Shown here piece by piece: positions 4,766 through 5,419 of a stretch of 5,419 bases of DNA. Both the position numbers and the translations under genes were made by a program. The first letter of the stretch is position 1. Every line of letters begins with the position of its first letter. The notes beneath the pieces were generated by a model, which did not search any database, was not told the DNA's origin, and saw only the letters and a list, made by a program, of their open reading frames with translations. Origin of the DNA: Candidatus Sulfotelmatobacter sp. (GTDB lineage: Bacteria; Acidobacteriota; Terriglobia; Terriglobales; Acidobacteriaceae); assembly GCA_030037515.1 (NCBI GenBank), contig JASHRE010000549.1:1-5419 (forward strand), written 5' to 3'.

Positions 4766-5419
4766 ATGCTTCAGGCGTTTATCATCACGTTGCGGGAAGG
4801 GGTTGAGGCCGCGCTCATCGTCGGTATCACCCTGGCCTATCTGACCAAGATCGGGCGCGCCGAATTGAAAAAGACGGTTTACGCCGCGCTGATCGCCGCA
4901 TTCCTGGGCAGCATCGGCGTCGCTGTTGCCATCTCGCGCACCCACCTGAACGAAGACGCCTTCGAAGGCTGGATCATGCTGGTGGCCGCGTTTTTCGTCG
5001 TCACCATGGTCGTCTTCATGATGAAAACGGGCCGCAAACTGAAAGGCGACATCGAGGGCAAGGTCGGGCTGCTCGCCGGCAATGACGCCTGGTTCGGGTT
5101 GTTCGCCTTCATCTTCCTGATGGTCCTTCGCGAGGGCGCTGAGACCGTGCTGATGCTCGCCGCGGTCTCGCTGAACTCGACCGAGCTATTGAGCTTTCTT
5201 GGCACCCTGCTTGGCGTCATGGCGGCGATCGGCTTTGGCGTGATGTTCGTCAAAGGCAGCGTGCGCATCCAGGTGCACAAATTTTTCCGCGTGACCACGG
5301 CCATCATGTTTCTGGTCGCGGCCCAGTTGCTGATCTCCGGCCTGCACGAGCTTTCTGAAACCGGGGTGATCGCTTCCTCCAAACGCGAGATGGCGATCAT
5401 CGGTCCCATTGTCAGCAAC
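4766..5419 (+). CDS. FTR1-family iron permease (EfeU-like), C-terminus beyond the right edge
   Basis: A 218-codon frame from the ATG at 4766 stays open to the end of the window. It is an inner-membrane permease taking up iron, related to yeast Ftr1 and bacterial EfeU. The two hallmark iron-binding motifs are present: TLREGVEAALIVG at residues 8-20 (REGVE 10-14) and VLREGAETVLM at 120-130 (REGAE 122-126). Hydrophobic helices lie at about 1-26, 36-57, 68-87, 108-132, 138-162 and 175-193, followed by the conserved GLHELSETGVI at 192-202. The family's last helix and any C-terminal domain are missing only because the window ends. The Shine-Dalgarno is weak (GGA at 4756-4758), but homology starts at this methionine. 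Fur-like and CRP-like sites upstream suggest control by iron and a second signal. EfeO and EfeB partners, if any, would lie further right. Ferric versus ferrous substrate cannot be told. Confidence 0.92.
   Translation, partial: MLQAFIITLREGVEAALIVGITLAYLTKIGRAELKKTVYAALIAAFLGSIGVAVAISRTHLNEDAFEGWIMLVAAFFVVTMVVFMMKTGRKLKGDIEGKVGLLAGNDAWFGLFAFIFLMVLREGAETVLMLAAVSLNSTELLSFLGTLLGVMAAIGFGVMFVKGSVRIQVHKFFRVTTAIMFLVAAQLLISGLHELSETGVIASSKREMAIIGPIVSN

Overview
The window (about 60% GC by eye) carries ordinary bacterial chromosomal genes from a Gram-negative-type organism. The forms of MiaB, the DUF151 nuclease and the TPR-thioredoxin protein resemble those of soil Acidobacteriota. That assignment is an inference from remembered protein style, not from a search.

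Layout. Positions 1-186 (minus) hold the first 62 codons of ftsY, the SRP receptor, which runs off the left edge. Divergent from it, miaB (294-1784, plus) encodes the tRNA methylthiotransferase, followed 54 nt later by a bifunctional nuclease (DUF151) gene (1839-2324) that is probably co-transcribed. A 219-nt gap holds a weak, possibly decayed small reading frame and separates these genes from a convergent family 2 glycosyltransferase (3293-2544, minus). Divergent from the glycosyltransferase is an exported TPR plus TlpA/ResA-type thioredoxin protein (3455-4498, plus). After a 267-nt regulatory gap, an FTR1-family iron permease (4766 to the right edge) begins and is cut after 218 codons.

What stands out. 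(1) miaB contains an in-frame extra segment of about 93 nt whose two 33-nt ends are imperfect inverted repeats of each other. It sits exactly in the linker between the N-terminal methylthiotransferase domain and the radical SAM domain, and looks like a palindromic mobile repeat that became protein-coding, comparable in concept to the Rickettsia palindromic elements. A related 15-nt motif recurs at 4505-4519. (2) The thioredoxin gene appears to start at a CTG codon with a textbook Shine-Dalgarno. Only this start gives the signal peptide the protein needs. (3) The FTR1 promoter region carries a 19-bp Fur-box-like site (14/19 to the E. coli consensus) over the predicted transcription start, and a perfect TGTGAT-N4-ATCACA palindrome of the CRP type about 64 bp upstream. 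This suggests iron repression combined with activation by a CRP/FNR-family regulator. (4) ftsY, miaB and the glycosyltransferase lack good ribosome binding sites and have -10-like hexamers very close to their start codons, suggesting short-leader or leaderless mRNAs.

The genes do not form one pathway. They cover protein targeting (FtsY), tRNA modification (MiaB), envelope glycan or lipid glycosylation (GT2), periplasmic redox (thioredoxin protein) and iron uptake (FTR1). I see no RNA genes, CRISPR array, IS element or phage genes.
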